Below are positions 8,728 through 19,600 of a DNA stretch of 64,000 bases, piece after piece (the first letter of the stretch is position 1; the number at the start of each line of letters is the position of its first letter). A program made the position numbers and the translations under genes. The stretch spans positions 1-64,000 of the forward strand of contig NZ_BMYY01000016.1 of the NCBI RefSeq assembly GCF_014652515.1, read 5' to 3'. The DNA is from Bacterioplanes sanyensis. Its GTDB lineage: Bacteria > Pseudomonadota > Gammaproteobacteria > Pseudomonadales > Oceanobacteraceae. The notes below the pieces were generated by a model that saw only the letters and a list, made by a program, of their open reading frames with translations, made no database searches and was not told where the DNA came from.

Positions 8728-8777
8728 GTTGGGCTCCTTATCGTTGAGCGTTAGCGGTAACAAGACAATACTAAAAT

Positions 8778-8792
8778 TGTTATAACATAACA
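8778..8792. promoter_or_regulatory. Candidate Zur box upstream of the MerC-DUF1826-DUF2796 operon
   Basis: TGTTATAACATAACA matches the Zur consensus TGTTATAnTATAACA at 13 of 14 fixed positions and forms an extended palindrome with flanking bases. It lies 51 bp before the MerC-like start. Together with the site at 6491-6505 it ties both halves of the cluster to zinc status. Confidence 0.75.
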
Positions 8793-8918
8793 AACGTGTA
8801 AGGGCAGTCTTATGCCTTATAAACTTGTAGCTTCTGACCCTTGTTGACCCATTGCCCCTTGTATTGCTCAGCGAGCGGCCCCAACTAGAGAAATACGACA
8901 AGTTAGCAGGAGCAATAC

Positions 8919-9398
8919 GTGCCCCTTTTTATCTTCTTTATTTTGGTCTCACTGCTCGAGATTTATGTTCTGATTCAGGTCGGCTCCTTGATTGGTGCTC
9001 TGGCAACCGTGGCCTTGGTGGTGCTGACCGCCGTGGTAGGTGTGACCTTACTGCGGGCCCAGGGCTTGGCAACCTTAATGCGTGCCCGCGCACGGATGGA
9101 GCAAGGCAGCTTGCCCGCCGAAGAGTTGGCAGAAGGTTTTTTACTGGCTATGGCCGGTGCCACCTTGTTAACCCCAGGGTTTGTGACCGACGCCCTAGGC
9201 TTTGCATTGTTGGTACCTAGGGTGCGTAAAAAATTACTGCAAAGCGCGATGAAGTTGCTCAAGCCAAATGTGATGATGGGCGGCAATGTATATGAGGGGC
9301 AAGCGCGTCCACATGCTGGCCAAGACAACCAGGCCCACGCCTCTGGCCGAGTGATTGAAGGCGATTATCAGCGCCAAGACGAAGAGCAAAAACGATAA
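8919..9398 (+). CDS. fxsA: FxsA family membrane protein
   Basis: 159 residues from a GTG start preceded by AGGAG (about 8909-8913). Two N-terminal hydrophobic segments (about 2-20 and 24-46, LFIFFILVSLLEIYVLIQVGS) and the typical FxsA core RAQGLATLMRARARMEQG, AEGFLLAMAGATLLTPGFVTDALGFALLVP are present, followed by a hydrophilic tail. In E. coli FxsA overproduction relieves phage T7 exclusion by the F plasmid; its normal role is unclear. Position just upstream of groESL is common in gammaproteobacteria. Confidence 0.9.
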   Translation: MPLFIFFILVSLLEIYVLIQVGSLIGALATVALVVLTAVVGVTLLRAQGLATLMRARARMEQGSLPAEELAEGFLLAMAGATLLTPGFVTDALGFALLVPRVRKKLLQSAMKLLKPNVMMGGNVYEGQARPHAGQDNQAHASGRVIEGDYQRQDEEQKR

Positions 9399-9417
9399 AT
9401 TTTTTTTGATTGGGGGT

Positions 9418-9445
9418 GTTGAAATCTAAATTGGCACCCCTATCT
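9418..9445 (+). promoter_or_regulatory. Sigma32 (heat-shock) promoter of groESL
   Basis: GTTGAAA (9418-9424), a 12-bp spacer, then CCCCTATCT (9437-9445). This closely follows the RpoH consensus CTTGAAA-N(11-16)-CCCCATnT. No CIRCE element is seen, so control by RpoH rather than HrcA is likely. Confidence 0.75.
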
Positions 9446-9522
9446 AGCAAGCACGGCATCCGGTGGTGTGAACGCCACAGCCGACAACACAACACTGGTT
9501 CAAACATTGGAGAAGACTTCAG

Positions 9523-9816
9523 ATGAAAATCCGTCCTTTACACGATCGCGTCGTTGTTCGTCGCAAGGAAGAAGAGCAAACCACTGCTGGTGGCATCGTA
9601 TTGCCAGGCTCTGCGGCTGAAAAGCCTAACCAGGGTGAAGTCGTGGCCGTTGGTACTGGTCGAGTTCTGGACAACGGTGAAAGCCGCCCTGTAGCTGTCA
9701 AGGAAGGCGACATCGTCGTATTCGGCAAATACTCAGGCTCTAACACCATCGAAGTCGACGGTGAAGAGTTGCTGATTCTGAATGAAAGCGAAATTTATGG
9801 TGTGCTGGAATCTTGA
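9523..9816 (+). CDS. groES: Co-chaperonin GroES
   Basis: 97 residues, the usual length. [18 protein letters not shown] is the family start, the mobile loop [16 protein letters not shown] covers about residues 22-37, and the protein ends in EIYGVLES. It caps the GroEL ring during ATP-driven folding of cytoplasmic proteins. Preceded by GGAGAA at about 9510 and by an RpoH-type promoter at 9418-9445; groEL follows 50 bp downstream in the same transcript. Confidence 0.98.
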   Translation: MKIRPLHDRVVVRRKEEEQTTAGGIVLPGSAAEKPNQGEVVAVGTGRVLDNGESRPVAVKEGDIVVFGKYSGSNTIEVDGEELLILNESEIYGVLES

Positions 9817-9833
9817 TTCATCCAGCCAAGTGA

Positions 9834-11510
<1,677 letters not shown>

Positions 11511-11530
11511 GCTGCTCGCCCCGTGCGAAT

Positions 11531-11560
11531 AAAAACCGGCCTTTATGGCCGGTTTTTTTA
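11531..11560 (+). terminator. Rho-independent terminator after groEL
   Basis: AAAAACCGGCC pairs with GGCCGGTTTTT around a five-base loop (TTTAT) and runs into a T-tract ending at about 11559. It starts 20 bp beyond the groEL stop. Confidence 0.92.
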
Positions 11561-11612
11561 TGTCTGGTTGATCCACTTTTAAGAACTTATTTGATCTTTT
11601 GTATATGAAATT

Positions 11613-11624
11613 CCATATATATGG
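11613..11624. promoter_or_regulatory. Palindrome upstream of the ars operon, candidate ArsR operator
   Basis: CCATATATATGG is a perfect 12-bp palindrome inside a longer AT-rich, TATA-repeating stretch (11598-11640). It is the only strong dyad between groEL and arsR and lies about 150 bp before the arsR start. ArsR repressors bind AT-rich imperfect dyads over their own promoters, so an operator role is inferred. Between it and arsR, 11685-11735 carries short direct repeats of the type cGG-ATTAAAAAGT with no evident function. Confidence 0.4.
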
Positions 11625-11772
11625 TATATCGTATATTCAAGTCGATGCGGGCAGCAAGCGTGGCGGAAGAGTGTGCGGCGGCAACGCTGCGGTATTAAAA
11701 AGTGCGGCATTAAAAAGTCCGGCGGTAAAGAGTGATTGACGATGCTTACACAGACACAAGAGGCACTGGCTG

Positions 11773-12123
11773 ATGGCTGGGCAAAATAAAATCAGCGAGT
11801 CGGCGTTTACACCTTTGGTGTTTTATAAGGCGCTGGCGGATGACACTCGGCTGCAATCCTTGCTGTTGATTAGCGAGCAGGGCGAGCTGTGCGTGTGCGA
11901 TTTAATGGCGGCGCTGCAGCAGTCGCAACCCAAAATATCCCGTCACCTGGCGCAGCTGCGCAAGAGCGGCATACTGCTGGATCGCAGGCAAGGCCAGTGG
12001 GTGTATTACAGCTTGCACCCGCAGCTGCCTGATTGGGCACGGCAGGTGTTAGCGCTGACGGCAGAGCAAAATCCGGATTATGCAGCTCGCGCGCGCCAAT
12101 ATGTCACCACCCACTGTTGCTGA
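11773..12123 (+). CDS. arsR: ArsR family transcriptional repressor
   Basis: 116-residue winged-helix protein. FYKALADDTRLQSLLLI and the helix-turn-helix SQPKISRHLAQLRKSGIL followed by the wing DRRQGQWVYYSL are classic ArsR. The As(III)-binding pair ELCVCDL places C40 and C42 at the start of the alpha-3 helix, as in the ArsR of E. coli. A C-terminal THCC may add thiol ligands. As(III) binding should release it from DNA and turn on the downstream arsC-arsH-acr3. Its stop codon is followed 8 bases later by the arsC start. Confidence 0.92.
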   Translation: MAGQNKISESAFTPLVFYKALADDTRLQSLLLISEQGELCVCDLMAALQQSQPKISRHLAQLRKSGILLDRRQGQWVYYSLHPQLPDWARQVLALTAEQNPDYAARARQYVTTHCC

Positions 12124-12131
12124 GGTTTGCC

Positions 12132-12596
12132 GTGAAAATTCTTTATATTTGCACCCATAATCGCTGCCGCAGCATTTTATCTGAGGCCATTACCAACCAA
12201 GAAGCACCAGGCGTGATAGAAGCGCGCAGCGCTGGTAGTCAGCCCAGTGGTGAAGTGCACCCGTTATCGCTTAAATATTTACAGCAAGCCGGCATCGACA
12301 CGGCCGGGCTGCAAAGCCAGTCCTGGCATGAGTTTGAAGACTTTGCGCCGGATGTGGTGATTACCGTATGCGATTCTGCAGCGGGTGAAAGCTGCCCGCT
12401 GTGGTTTGGCCAAACCATTAAAGTGCACTGGGGGCTTGAAGATCCATCAAAAGTTGAAGGCACTCCCGCACAGCAAGCTCAAGCGTTTCAGCGCTGCATT
12501 GAGCTGATTCAGGCCCGAGTGCAGCCATTAAAAACCATTGCCCAATTGCCGCCTGAGCAGTGGGCAGCAGCGTTGCATGATTTAATCGACCACTGA
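12132..12596 (+). CDS. arsC: Arsenate reductase, low-molecular-weight phosphatase type
   Basis: 154 residues from the GTG at 12132, behind TGAGG that overlaps the arsR stop. A longer reading from 12033 would overlap arsR and lose the family start. The CX5R phosphatase loop is CTHNRCR (C7 to R13). A second redox pair C80 and C88 ([15 protein letters not shown]) matches the thioredoxin-coupled ArsC family, where the disulfide is relayed through these cysteines. It reduces As(V) to As(III) for export by Acr3. Second gene of the ars operon. Confidence 0.92.
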   Translation: MKILYICTHNRCRSILSEAITNQEAPGVIEARSAGSQPSGEVHPLSLKYLQQAGIDTAGLQSQSWHEFEDFAPDVVITVCDSAAGESCPLWFGQTIKVHWGLEDPSKVEGTPAQQAQAFQRCIELIQARVQPLKTIAQLPPEQWAAALHDLIDH

Positions 12597-12630
12597 GTCG
12601 CTGCGACTGACACGCATATTAGGAGTAGCT

Positions 12631-13350
12631 ATGCCATCGAACGACGAATCCCTGCCTAATGTGGAGTCGGAGCAATTTCAAATACCGACCACGGCACAAT
12701 TTAAACGTCAATTTTCAACCCATAAGCCACGCATACTGCTGTTATACGGCTCATTGCGTGAGCGTTCTTTTAGCCGCTTAGTCATCGAAGAATGCGCGCG
12801 GCTGTTAGAAAATATGGGAGCCGAGGTGCGCATTTTTAATCCGCAGGGGTTGCCCTTGCCAGACAGTACAGATGACCAACATGCTAAGGTGCAAGAACTG
12901 CGTGATTTAGTGGTGTGGTCAGAAGGCCAAGTCTGGTGTTCGCCCGAGCGCCACGGTGCCATGACCGGCATAATGAAAGCCCAAATCGACTGGATTCCTC
13001 TATCGTTGGGGGCCGTGCGTCCAACTCAAGGTAAAACCTTGGCCGTGATGCAGGTAGAAGGCGGTTCGCAATCCTTTAATGTGGTCAATCAGCTGCGCGT
13101 GCTGGGCCGCTGGATGCGCATGATCACCATCCCCAATCAGTCTTCGGTGGCGAAAGCGTTTTTAGAGTTTGATGAAAATAATCGCATGAAGCCATCTGGC
13201 TACTACAACCGCATTGTGGATGTAATGGAAGAGCTGATGAAGTTCACCTTGCTGACGCGTGACAACAGCGATTATTTGGTTGATCGCTATTCTGAGCGGG
13301 TAGAAACGGCCGAGCAACTGATGCAGCGCGTTAACCAACGCTCAATGTAG
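12631..13350 (+). CDS. arsH: ArsH NADPH-dependent FMN oxidoreductase
   Basis: 239 residues with the flavodoxin-like FMN phosphate loop [11 protein letters not shown] (about 40-50) and the ArsH signature motifs [22 protein letters not shown] and [23 protein letters not shown]. ArsH is an NADPH:FMN oxidoreductase that oxidises trivalent methyl/aromatic arsenicals and helps resist oxidative stress. Third gene of the operon, with AGGAG 7 bp before the ATG and acr3 starting 10 bases after its stop. Confidence 0.93.
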   Translation: MPSNDESLPNVESEQFQIPTTAQFKRQFSTHKPRILLLYGSLRERSFSRLVIEECARLLENMGAEVRIFNPQGLPLPDSTDDQHAKVQELRDLVVWSEGQVWCSPERHGAMTGIMKAQIDWIPLSLGAVRPTQGKTLAVMQVEGGSQSFNVVNQLRVLGRWMRMITIPNQSSVAKAFLEFDENNRMKPSGYYNRIVDVMEELMKFTLLTRDNSDYLVDRYSERVETAEQLMQRVNQRSM

Positions 13351-13360
13351 GAGCCATGTG

Positions 13361-14383
13361 ATGGGTTTGTTTGAACGTTATTTATCCGTATGGGTGACGC
13401 TTGGCATTGTCGCTGGCGTTCTACTGGGTAACTGGCTACCTGGGGTATTCAGCCAAATTGCCAGGCTGGAATATGCTCACGTTAACCTGGTGGTGGCGGT
13501 ATTAATCTGGTTGATGATCTACCCCATGATGATTCAGGTGGATTTTTCTTCCATTAAAGATGTGGGCAAAAAGCCCAAAGGACTGGTGCTGACCTTAACC
13601 ATTAACTGGTTAATCAAACCCTTTACTATGGCCTTATTAGGCTGGCTGTTTTTCCGTGTAGTGTTTGCCGATTGGGTCGATCCGCAAACGGCGGGTGAAT
13701 ACATCGCCGGTATGATTCTACTGGGTGTGGCGCCATGTACGGCCATGGTGTTTGTTTGGAGTCAGCTGACCAAGGGCGACCCAAACTACACGCTGGTGCA
13801 AGTATCCATTAATGACATCATTATGGTGTTTGCCTTTGCGCCCATTACCGCGTTTTTACTCGGTATCAGTGATATACAGGTGCCCTGGCAAACCTTGCTA
13901 TTGTCAGTTGCATTGTATGTGGTACTGCCATTGGTGGCCGGCATGTTTACCCGAAAAATGCTGGATAAAAGCAACGACCACAGCCGCTTAAATCAGTTTA
14001 TGGCTACCTTAAAGCCTTGGTCCATTATCGGTTTGCTGGCAACGGTGGTGCTGCTGTTTGGTTTTCAGGCACAAACCATCATCGAACAGCCCATGGTCAT
14101 TGGCATGATCGCCATTCCTTTGCTGATCCAAACCTATGGCATATTTGCCATCGCTTATTTGGCCGCCAAGCGGTTAAAGCTAAGCCATACTATTGCCGCG
14201 CCAGCCTGCATGATTGGCACCTCTAACTTCTTTGAGTTGGCCGTGGCTGTGGCGATTTCCTTATTCGGCTTGCACTCTGGCGCTGCCTTAGCGACCGTGG
14301 TGGGCGTACTGGTCGAAGTGCCGGTAATGTTGTCATTGGTGTGGTTTGCTAACCGTACCAGGCATTGGTTCATGGTGTCCTGA
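13361..14383 (+). CDS. acr3: Arsenite efflux permease Acr3
   Basis: 340 residues from ATG 13361 (GGAG at 13349-13352 fits it better than the GTG at 13358). About ten hydrophobic helices. The Acr3 core [21 protein letters not shown] contains the conserved cysteine required for As(OH)3 transport, and [23 protein letters not shown] is the second family signature. It exports As(III) using the proton motive force. Final gene of arsR-arsC-arsH-acr3; the stop codon lies inside the left end of the small inverted-repeat element 14379-14542. Confidence 0.94.
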   Translation: MGLFERYLSVWVTLGIVAGVLLGNWLPGVFSQIARLEYAHVNLVVAVLIWLMIYPMMIQVDFSSIKDVGKKPKGLVLTLTINWLIKPFTMALLGWLFFRVVFADWVDPQTAGEYIAGMILLGVAPCTAMVFVWSQLTKGDPNYTLVQVSINDIIMVFAFAPITAFLLGISDIQVPWQTLLLSVALYVVLPLVAGMFTRKMLDKSNDHSRLNQFMATLKPWSIIGLLATVVLLFGFQAQTIIEQPMVIGMIAIPLLIQTYGIFAIAYLAAKRLKLSHTIAAPACMIGTSNFFELAVAVAISLFGLHSGAALATVVGVLVEVPVMLSLVWFANRTRHWFMVS

Positions 14384-14542
14384 GTCAGAAGTGCACATAT
14401 TTGCATTCGTTTACTTGGGCGCGCCCTTCAAGCCCCTTGGCTTTGCTCTGCCTCTTGCCAAGGGAGCTACCATTGCCGGCGAGGCACGCCTCGCCAGAGC
14501 ACTTGGATGGCCTGCTGAAAGCATGTGAACTTCAGACTCAGG
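14379..14542. repeat. 164-bp intergenic element with 20-bp terminal inverted repeats
   Basis: CCTGAGTCAGAAGTGCACAT (14379-14398) matches the reverse complement of 14523-14542 at 18 of 20 positions, so the segment has terminal inverted repeats. Inside, 14478-14495 forms an 8-bp GC-rich hairpin (GGCGAGGC/GCCTCGCC). Its right-hand 51 bp (14492-14542) recur without gaps at 51165-51215 with 40 of 51 identities. This looks like a non-coding dispersed repeat of MITE or REP type. The left end takes up the acr3 stop codon. Confidence 0.6.
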
Positions 14543-14572
14543 GCACTAGATGACTGCTGTGGACATTGTTTG

Positions 14573-14596
14573 CTAACAAAAAAATTATTATGTTAG
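14573..14596. promoter_or_regulatory. Inverted repeat upstream of the WYL regulator, candidate autoregulatory site
   Basis: CTAACA (14573-14578), 12 AT-only bases, then TGTTAG (14591-14596): a perfect dyad ending 25 bp before the regulator's ATG. BrxR/CapW-type repressors bind inverted repeats in their own promoter regions; that use here is inferred. Confidence 0.45.
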
Positions 14597-14621
14597 GCCG
14601 GCCCCTGCAACTGGAGCCGAC

Positions 14622-15515
14622 ATGGACGCTTTTGATACCCGGATGACTGCACCCGAGCAGTCCACACTCAGCCACCAGCAACAACAAATATTTAAACGCA
14701 TAGAGCTGATCGCCCAATGGCAAGGGCGGCTCAATACCCAAGACCTAACCCGTTCACTGGGGATAACACGGCAAACCGCCAGCAAACTGATTAACGAATA
14801 CAAGCATTATTGCCCCAACTACTTAGTTTATGAGCCTAAGATCAGGGGTTACCAACCTGGCCCGGATTTTCAACCGCGTTTTAGTAGCGGTCAGTTTGAT
14901 GACTACGTCGCTCTCAGCCCAGATGCCATTCACGCCGACCTGTCTGATTTGCCGACAGATGTCAGCTTGCTGAGCCTAGGCGGTAGCCAGCGCCAGCCCA
15001 GTGCAGACATAGTGCGTTTTGTTATTCAGGCCATTCAGCAACACCAGCGCCTCGATATTGCTTACGCAAGTATGTCGAGCCTGCAAGATCAAGAGCGCAT
15101 CATCAGCCCACACACCCTAATTAATGATGGTCGCCGCTGGCATGTGCGCGCCTGGTGTGAAAAAAAACAAACCTTTTGTGATTTTGTCTTAACCCGTATT
15201 CGCCATGTGTTTTCCCTCGAAGGTCCAGCGCGGCATTTGCGTGAGCACGATCAGCACTGGCATACCTGGGTGTCGTTCAGCATTGAGCCCGACCCTCGTC
15301 TGGCGCCAGAGATTCGCCGCACCGTCGCCCTAGACTACGACATGGAGCCAGATGCCCATGGGCACCTAAAGCGTCACTATCGAGTGCGCGCGGCACTGTT
15401 GCTGTATTGGCTGCAACAACTAAGGGTAGATCGCTACCGCGAGCGTCCAGAGGCACAGCAAATAATTCTCAGCCCAGAAAGCCAGAGCATTGTCGACCAA
15501 TGGCTGCCGAAATAA
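14622..15515 (+). CDS. WYL-domain transcriptional regulator (BrxR/CapW type) beside the CRISPR-Cas locus
   Basis: 297 residues. A winged helix-turn-helix covers about 20-78 (GITRQTASKLINEY as recognition region), a WYL domain about 128-200, and a C-terminal WCX-like domain about 215-297. The WYL signature reads W173-H174-V175 in DGRRWHVRAWC, flanked by ISPHTLINDG and FCDFVLTRI, the exact context seen in BrxR/CapW proteins that repress BREX and CBASS loci. Such regulators are thought to sense a nucleic-acid or nucleotide ligand through the WYL domain. It is 205 bp upstream of cas1 on the same strand, and no BREX or CBASS genes are nearby. Control of this type I-F operon is therefore a reasonable inference. 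Confidence 0.85.
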   Translation: MDAFDTRMTAPEQSTLSHQQQQIFKRIELIAQWQGRLNTQDLTRSLGITRQTASKLINEYKHYCPNYLVYEPKIRGYQPGPDFQPRFSSGQFDDYVALSPDAIHADLSDLPTDVSLLSLGGSQRQPSADIVRFVIQAIQQHQRLDIAYASMSSLQDQERIISPHTLINDGRRWHVRAWCEKKQTFCDFVLTRIRHVFSLEGPARHLREHDQHWHTWVSFSIEPDPRLAPEIRRTVALDYDMEPDAHGHLKRHYRVRAALLLYWLQQLRVDRYRERPEAQQIILSPESQSIVDQWLPK

Positions 15516-15563
15516 CCGCCCATGGCAACTGTCTGATTTTTTGACGTGTGCAAACATCCAGTA

Positions 15564-15591
15564 TTGAGATACCTGTCAAGCTGCGTATTAA
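15564..15591 (+). promoter_or_regulatory. Possible sigma70 promoter of the cas operon
   Basis: TTGAGA (15564-15569), 16 bp, then TATTAA (15586-15591), about 130 bp before cas1 in the 205-bp gap after the WYL regulator gene. A second -35-like TTGACG lies at 15541. Assignment is by eye only. Confidence 0.35.
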
Positions 15592-15720
15592 TAGCCAGCG
15601 CAGGAGGCAGACAGGAAGTCAGCGCCGCGTAAGCAAAAAAGGGTGCTGTAAACAAGGCGCGACAGGGAAGTACAAGGACACAGTGGCCAGGGAGGGCTGA
15701 CTGATCAGGAGAGCAAAGCA

Positions 15721-16695
15721 ATGGACGACTTATCACCATCGGATTTAAAAACCATCCTGCATTCCAAACGGGCCAACATCTATTATCTACAGCATTGTCG
15801 CGTGCTGGTGAACGGTGGTCGGGTTGAGTACGTGACAGATGAAGGCAAGCAGTCACTGTATTGGAATATCCCCATTGCCAACACCAGCTCGGTATTGCTC
15901 GGCACGGGCACGTCCATTACTCAGGCGGCCATGCGCGAGTTTGCCAAAGCCGGTGTCATGGTCGGCTTTTGTGGCGGTGGCGGTACGCCTCTGTTCTCTG
16001 CCAATGAGTTCGACATTGATGTCTCGTTTTTGAGTCCGCAAAGTGAGTATCGGCCCATCGAATATTTGCAGCAGTGGCTGCGCTTTTGGCTAGATGATGA
16101 CAAGCGCCTAGCGGCTGCTAAATCTATCCAAACCACTCGCATCGACTATACCCGTAGGCAGTGGTTCAACCCTCAGCTATTTGATAGCGAGCATTTTCAT
16201 CCCATCGCGACCTTATTGCATTCAAAGCTGGATGCTTTTGCTCAGCAAGTAGAAGCGGCAACAGATATTCAAGAAATAATGCTTGCCGAAGCGCGGCTCA
16301 CCAAATCTTTGTATCAGCAAGTTTGCCAGGCGACGGGTTACAACGATTTCAGCCGGGTTAAGCGTGGCAAAGGGGCAGACCCAGCCAATCGCTACTTAGA
16401 CCATGGCAATTACCTGGCCTACGGCTTAGCAGCCACAGCTAGCTGGGTATTGGGTTTGCCTCATGGTTTATCCGTGTTGCATGGCAAAACCCGCCGCGGT
16501 GGTTTGGTGTTTGATGTGGCAGATATGGTGAAAGATGCATTGGTGATGCCGCAGGCGTTTATCAGCGCCATGCAAGGGCATGAAGAGCAAGAGTTTCGCC
16601 AAGCTTGCATCCGTAATTTTCAGCAAGTTGAAGTGCTCGATTTTATGATTGAGCAGCTCAAAACCATGGCAGCAACCTTCGGAGAGCACGCATGA
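15721..16695 (+). CDS. cas1: Type I-F CRISPR integrase Cas1
   Basis: 324 residues, standard for I-F Cas1. The metal-binding catalytic residues fall at E190 (MLAEARLTKSLYQ), H254 (LSVLHGKTRRGG) and D268 (DVADMVKDA), the same numbering as in the Pseudomonas aeruginosa enzyme. The N-terminal beta domain (IYYLQHCRVLVNGGRVEY) is intact. With Cas2-3 it integrates new 32-bp spacers at the leader end of the array. First gene of the cas operon. AGGAG lies near 15708; the last 4 bases overlap the cas2-3 start. Confidence 0.97.
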   Translation: MDDLSPSDLKTILHSKRANIYYLQHCRVLVNGGRVEYVTDEGKQSLYWNIPIANTSSVLLGTGTSITQAAMREFAKAGVMVGFCGGGGTPLFSANEFDIDVSFLSPQSEYRPIEYLQQWLRFWLDDDKRLAAAKSIQTTRIDYTRRQWFNPQLFDSEHFHPIATLLHSKLDAFAQQVEAATDIQEIMLAEARLTKSLYQQVCQATGYNDFSRVKRGKGADPANRYLDHGNYLAYGLAATASWVLGLPHGLSVLHGKTRRGGLVFDVADMVKDALVMPQAFISAMQGHEEQEFRQACIRNFQQVEVLDFMIEQLKTMAATFGEHA

Positions 16696-19600
16696 ATGTG
16701 CTGTTGATATCCCAATGCTCTAAGCGGGCGCTGCCTGAAACCCGCCGCATTCTCGATCAATTTGCCGAGCGCTGTGGTGATCGCACCTGGCAAACCGCCA
16801 TTACCCAAGAGGGTCTAAACACCCTGCGCAAATTATTAAAAAAAACGGCCCGGCGCAACACTTCCGTAGCCTGCCACTGGATTCGAGGTAAAAACCGTAC
16901 CGAACTCCTGTGGTTAGTGGGCAACCCACGGCGTTTTAATGCTCATGGCGCGGTACCTACCAACACCACCGAGCGCGATGTATTGCGCAGCCAAGATGAA
17001 AACCAATGGCAGCACGGCGAGGTGATTACTTTGCTCAGCAGTTTGGCAGCCCTATTTCATGACTTTGGCAAGGCGGGCTTATTGTTTCAGCAAAAATTGG
17101 CGGGTAAAGGGCCAGGGTATGAGCCGTATCGCCATGAGTGGCTCTCGTTGCGCATGTTTGAGGCGTTGGTCCATGGCTGTAAAAACGATGCGGAATGGCT
17201 GCAAAAACTCACTCAATTAACAGCAAAAGATGAGCAAGCGCTATGGCAGCATTTGGTGCGAGATGGCCTAGATGACCCAGTGTCTTCGCCGCTGAAATAT
17301 TTACCGCCACTGGCTAAAGCTGTGGGCTGGTTAGTATTAACGCACCACCGCCTACCGCAATGCCCAAAAGGTAGCAAAGAACAGCCCATTAAATACGTTG
17401 AACAATTTTTAGAAAAAGCCATAACCTGCAGTTGGAACTCAACCAATCATGACAAAGAATGGCCAAAAGAAAGCTTGCAGCAGGTATGGCAAAGTAAGCA
17501 CGGTACGCCGATTAACAGTCGCAGCTGGTGCGGCAAAGTGGCTCGTGTGGCTGATAGGGCGCTAAAACACCCGTCGTTACTGCACCGTAACTGGTTGGAA
17601 AACCCTTTTGCTTTGCACATCGCGCGTTTGCAACTGATGCTGGCGGACCATTGGTATTCTGGCCAGAGCAGCCAGGGCCGTTGGAGCGACGAGAACTACC
17701 CTGTGTACGCCAATACCCATCGCGATGGCCCGCGACGCCAGCAGTTTAATCAAAAGCTGGATGAACACCTGATTGGCGTATACCGCAGCGCCCATCAAAT
17801 GGCGCGACTGTTGCCCAGTCTCAAAACCAACTTACCGCACATTGCGCGCCACCCAGAGCTAAAAAAACGCACCACGGCAGCGACATTTGCTTGGCAAAAT
17901 AAGGCCTATGACCTGGCTTGCTCGCTGCGCGAGCACAGTCAAAAGCACGGCTTTTTTGGTATTAATATGGCCTCAACCGGGCGTGGTAAAACCTTTGCCA
18001 ATGCGCGTATTGCTTATGGCCTGAGTGATCCGCAACTGGGCTGTCGCTTTTCTGTGGCCTTGGGTTTACGCACCTTAACCTTGCAAACTGGCGATGCCAT
18101 GAAAGCCTTACTGCGCTTAAACGATGAAGACATGGCGGTAATGGTGGGCGGGCAAGCCGTACAGGCCTTGCACAAACTGCAGCACAGCAGGGATTCTGGC
18201 TCGGAATCGGCGGATGATTTTTTTGGTGACGATCAATACGTTAGCTATGAGGGTAATATCAGTGGTCCGCTAGATGAATGGTTGCAGCGCTCGCCGCGCC
18301 TACAAAAATTGGTCAGCGCGCCGGTATTGGTTAGCACCATTGACCATTTAATGCCCGCCACCGAGAGCGACCGTGGTGGTCAGCAAATAGCACCCATGCT
18401 GCGGTTATTAAGCTCTGATCTTATTCTTGATGAGCCAGATGACTTTGCTCTGCAAGATTTACCAGCGCTGACTCGGCTGGTTAACTGGGCTGGCATGCTA
18501 GGCAGTCGGGTATTATTAAGCTCGGCCACCTTGCCGCCCAGCCTGGTGCAAGCCTTATTTGAATCTTATTGTGCCGGTCGGCAGGTGTATCAAAATAACT
18601 GTGGCGAGCCGGGTCTGCCGTTGAATGTTAGCTGTGCATGGTTTGATGAATTTAATGTCGCTAGCTCCAGTCATTACGCATTGGCAGATTTTAGCGAGGC
18701 GCATTGCCAGTTCGCACAGCAGCGCATGCAACACCTTAATCAGCACAAAAATAAACGCCTAGCGCAGCTATTGCCGATTCAAGCTGAGTCGGCTACAGCG
18801 CACGATGTTATATGTGCCGTGGCACAAGAATGCCACCGGCAGCTGCACCAATTACACCAGCAGCACCACAGCACCAATGAGCAGGGACAGCAGCTCAGCG
18901 TTGGCTTGATTCGCTGTGCCAATATTAACCCGCTGGTGGCTCTGGCTCAGCACTTATTAACCATGCCGGCTGAGCCTGGTTATCGTATTCATTATTGCGT
19001 ATATCACAGTCAGCACCCGTTGGCGGTGCGCTCTGCCATCGAAAGCGACTTAGATACGTTATTAAATCGCAAACAGGAGCAGGCCATTTGGCAGCATCCT
19101 GTGGTGCGAGAGGCGATGCAACAGCATCCAGACGACAAACACATTATCGTGGTGTTGGGCACAGCGGTGACAGAGGTCGGGCGTGACCATGATTACGACT
19201 GGGCCATTGCCGAGCCGTCTTCCATGCGATCGCTCATTCAATTGGCCGGGCGCATCTCACGCCACCGGGAGTATGAGCCAGCTAGCGCAAATTTATTAGT
19301 GATGAACCAAAACATTCGTGCTCTTAGGCAGCGTTTGCCGGCTTATATCAAACCGGGTTTTGAAGCAGATAAAGGTGAAACCGGCGGCCTGCGACTGGAG
19401 CAACACAAGTTAGAGAGCATTTTAACGCCATCGCAGTTAAACCCACTGAATGCCAATGCGCGGATTCATGAGCGACCAGACCCGCAGCCAAGCAATAACC
19501 TAGTCGACCTGGAGCATGGGCAGTTGCGACGTACTTTGTTTGCTCACCCTGAGCGAGGTGATAAAACCAGCGCTGATATTTGGTGGCGCAAGCAAGCGCA

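Noticed and set aside
14384-14553. Small open frames between acr3 and the WYL regulator gene.
   Set aside because: They lie within the inverted-repeat element and have no plausible ribosome binding site.
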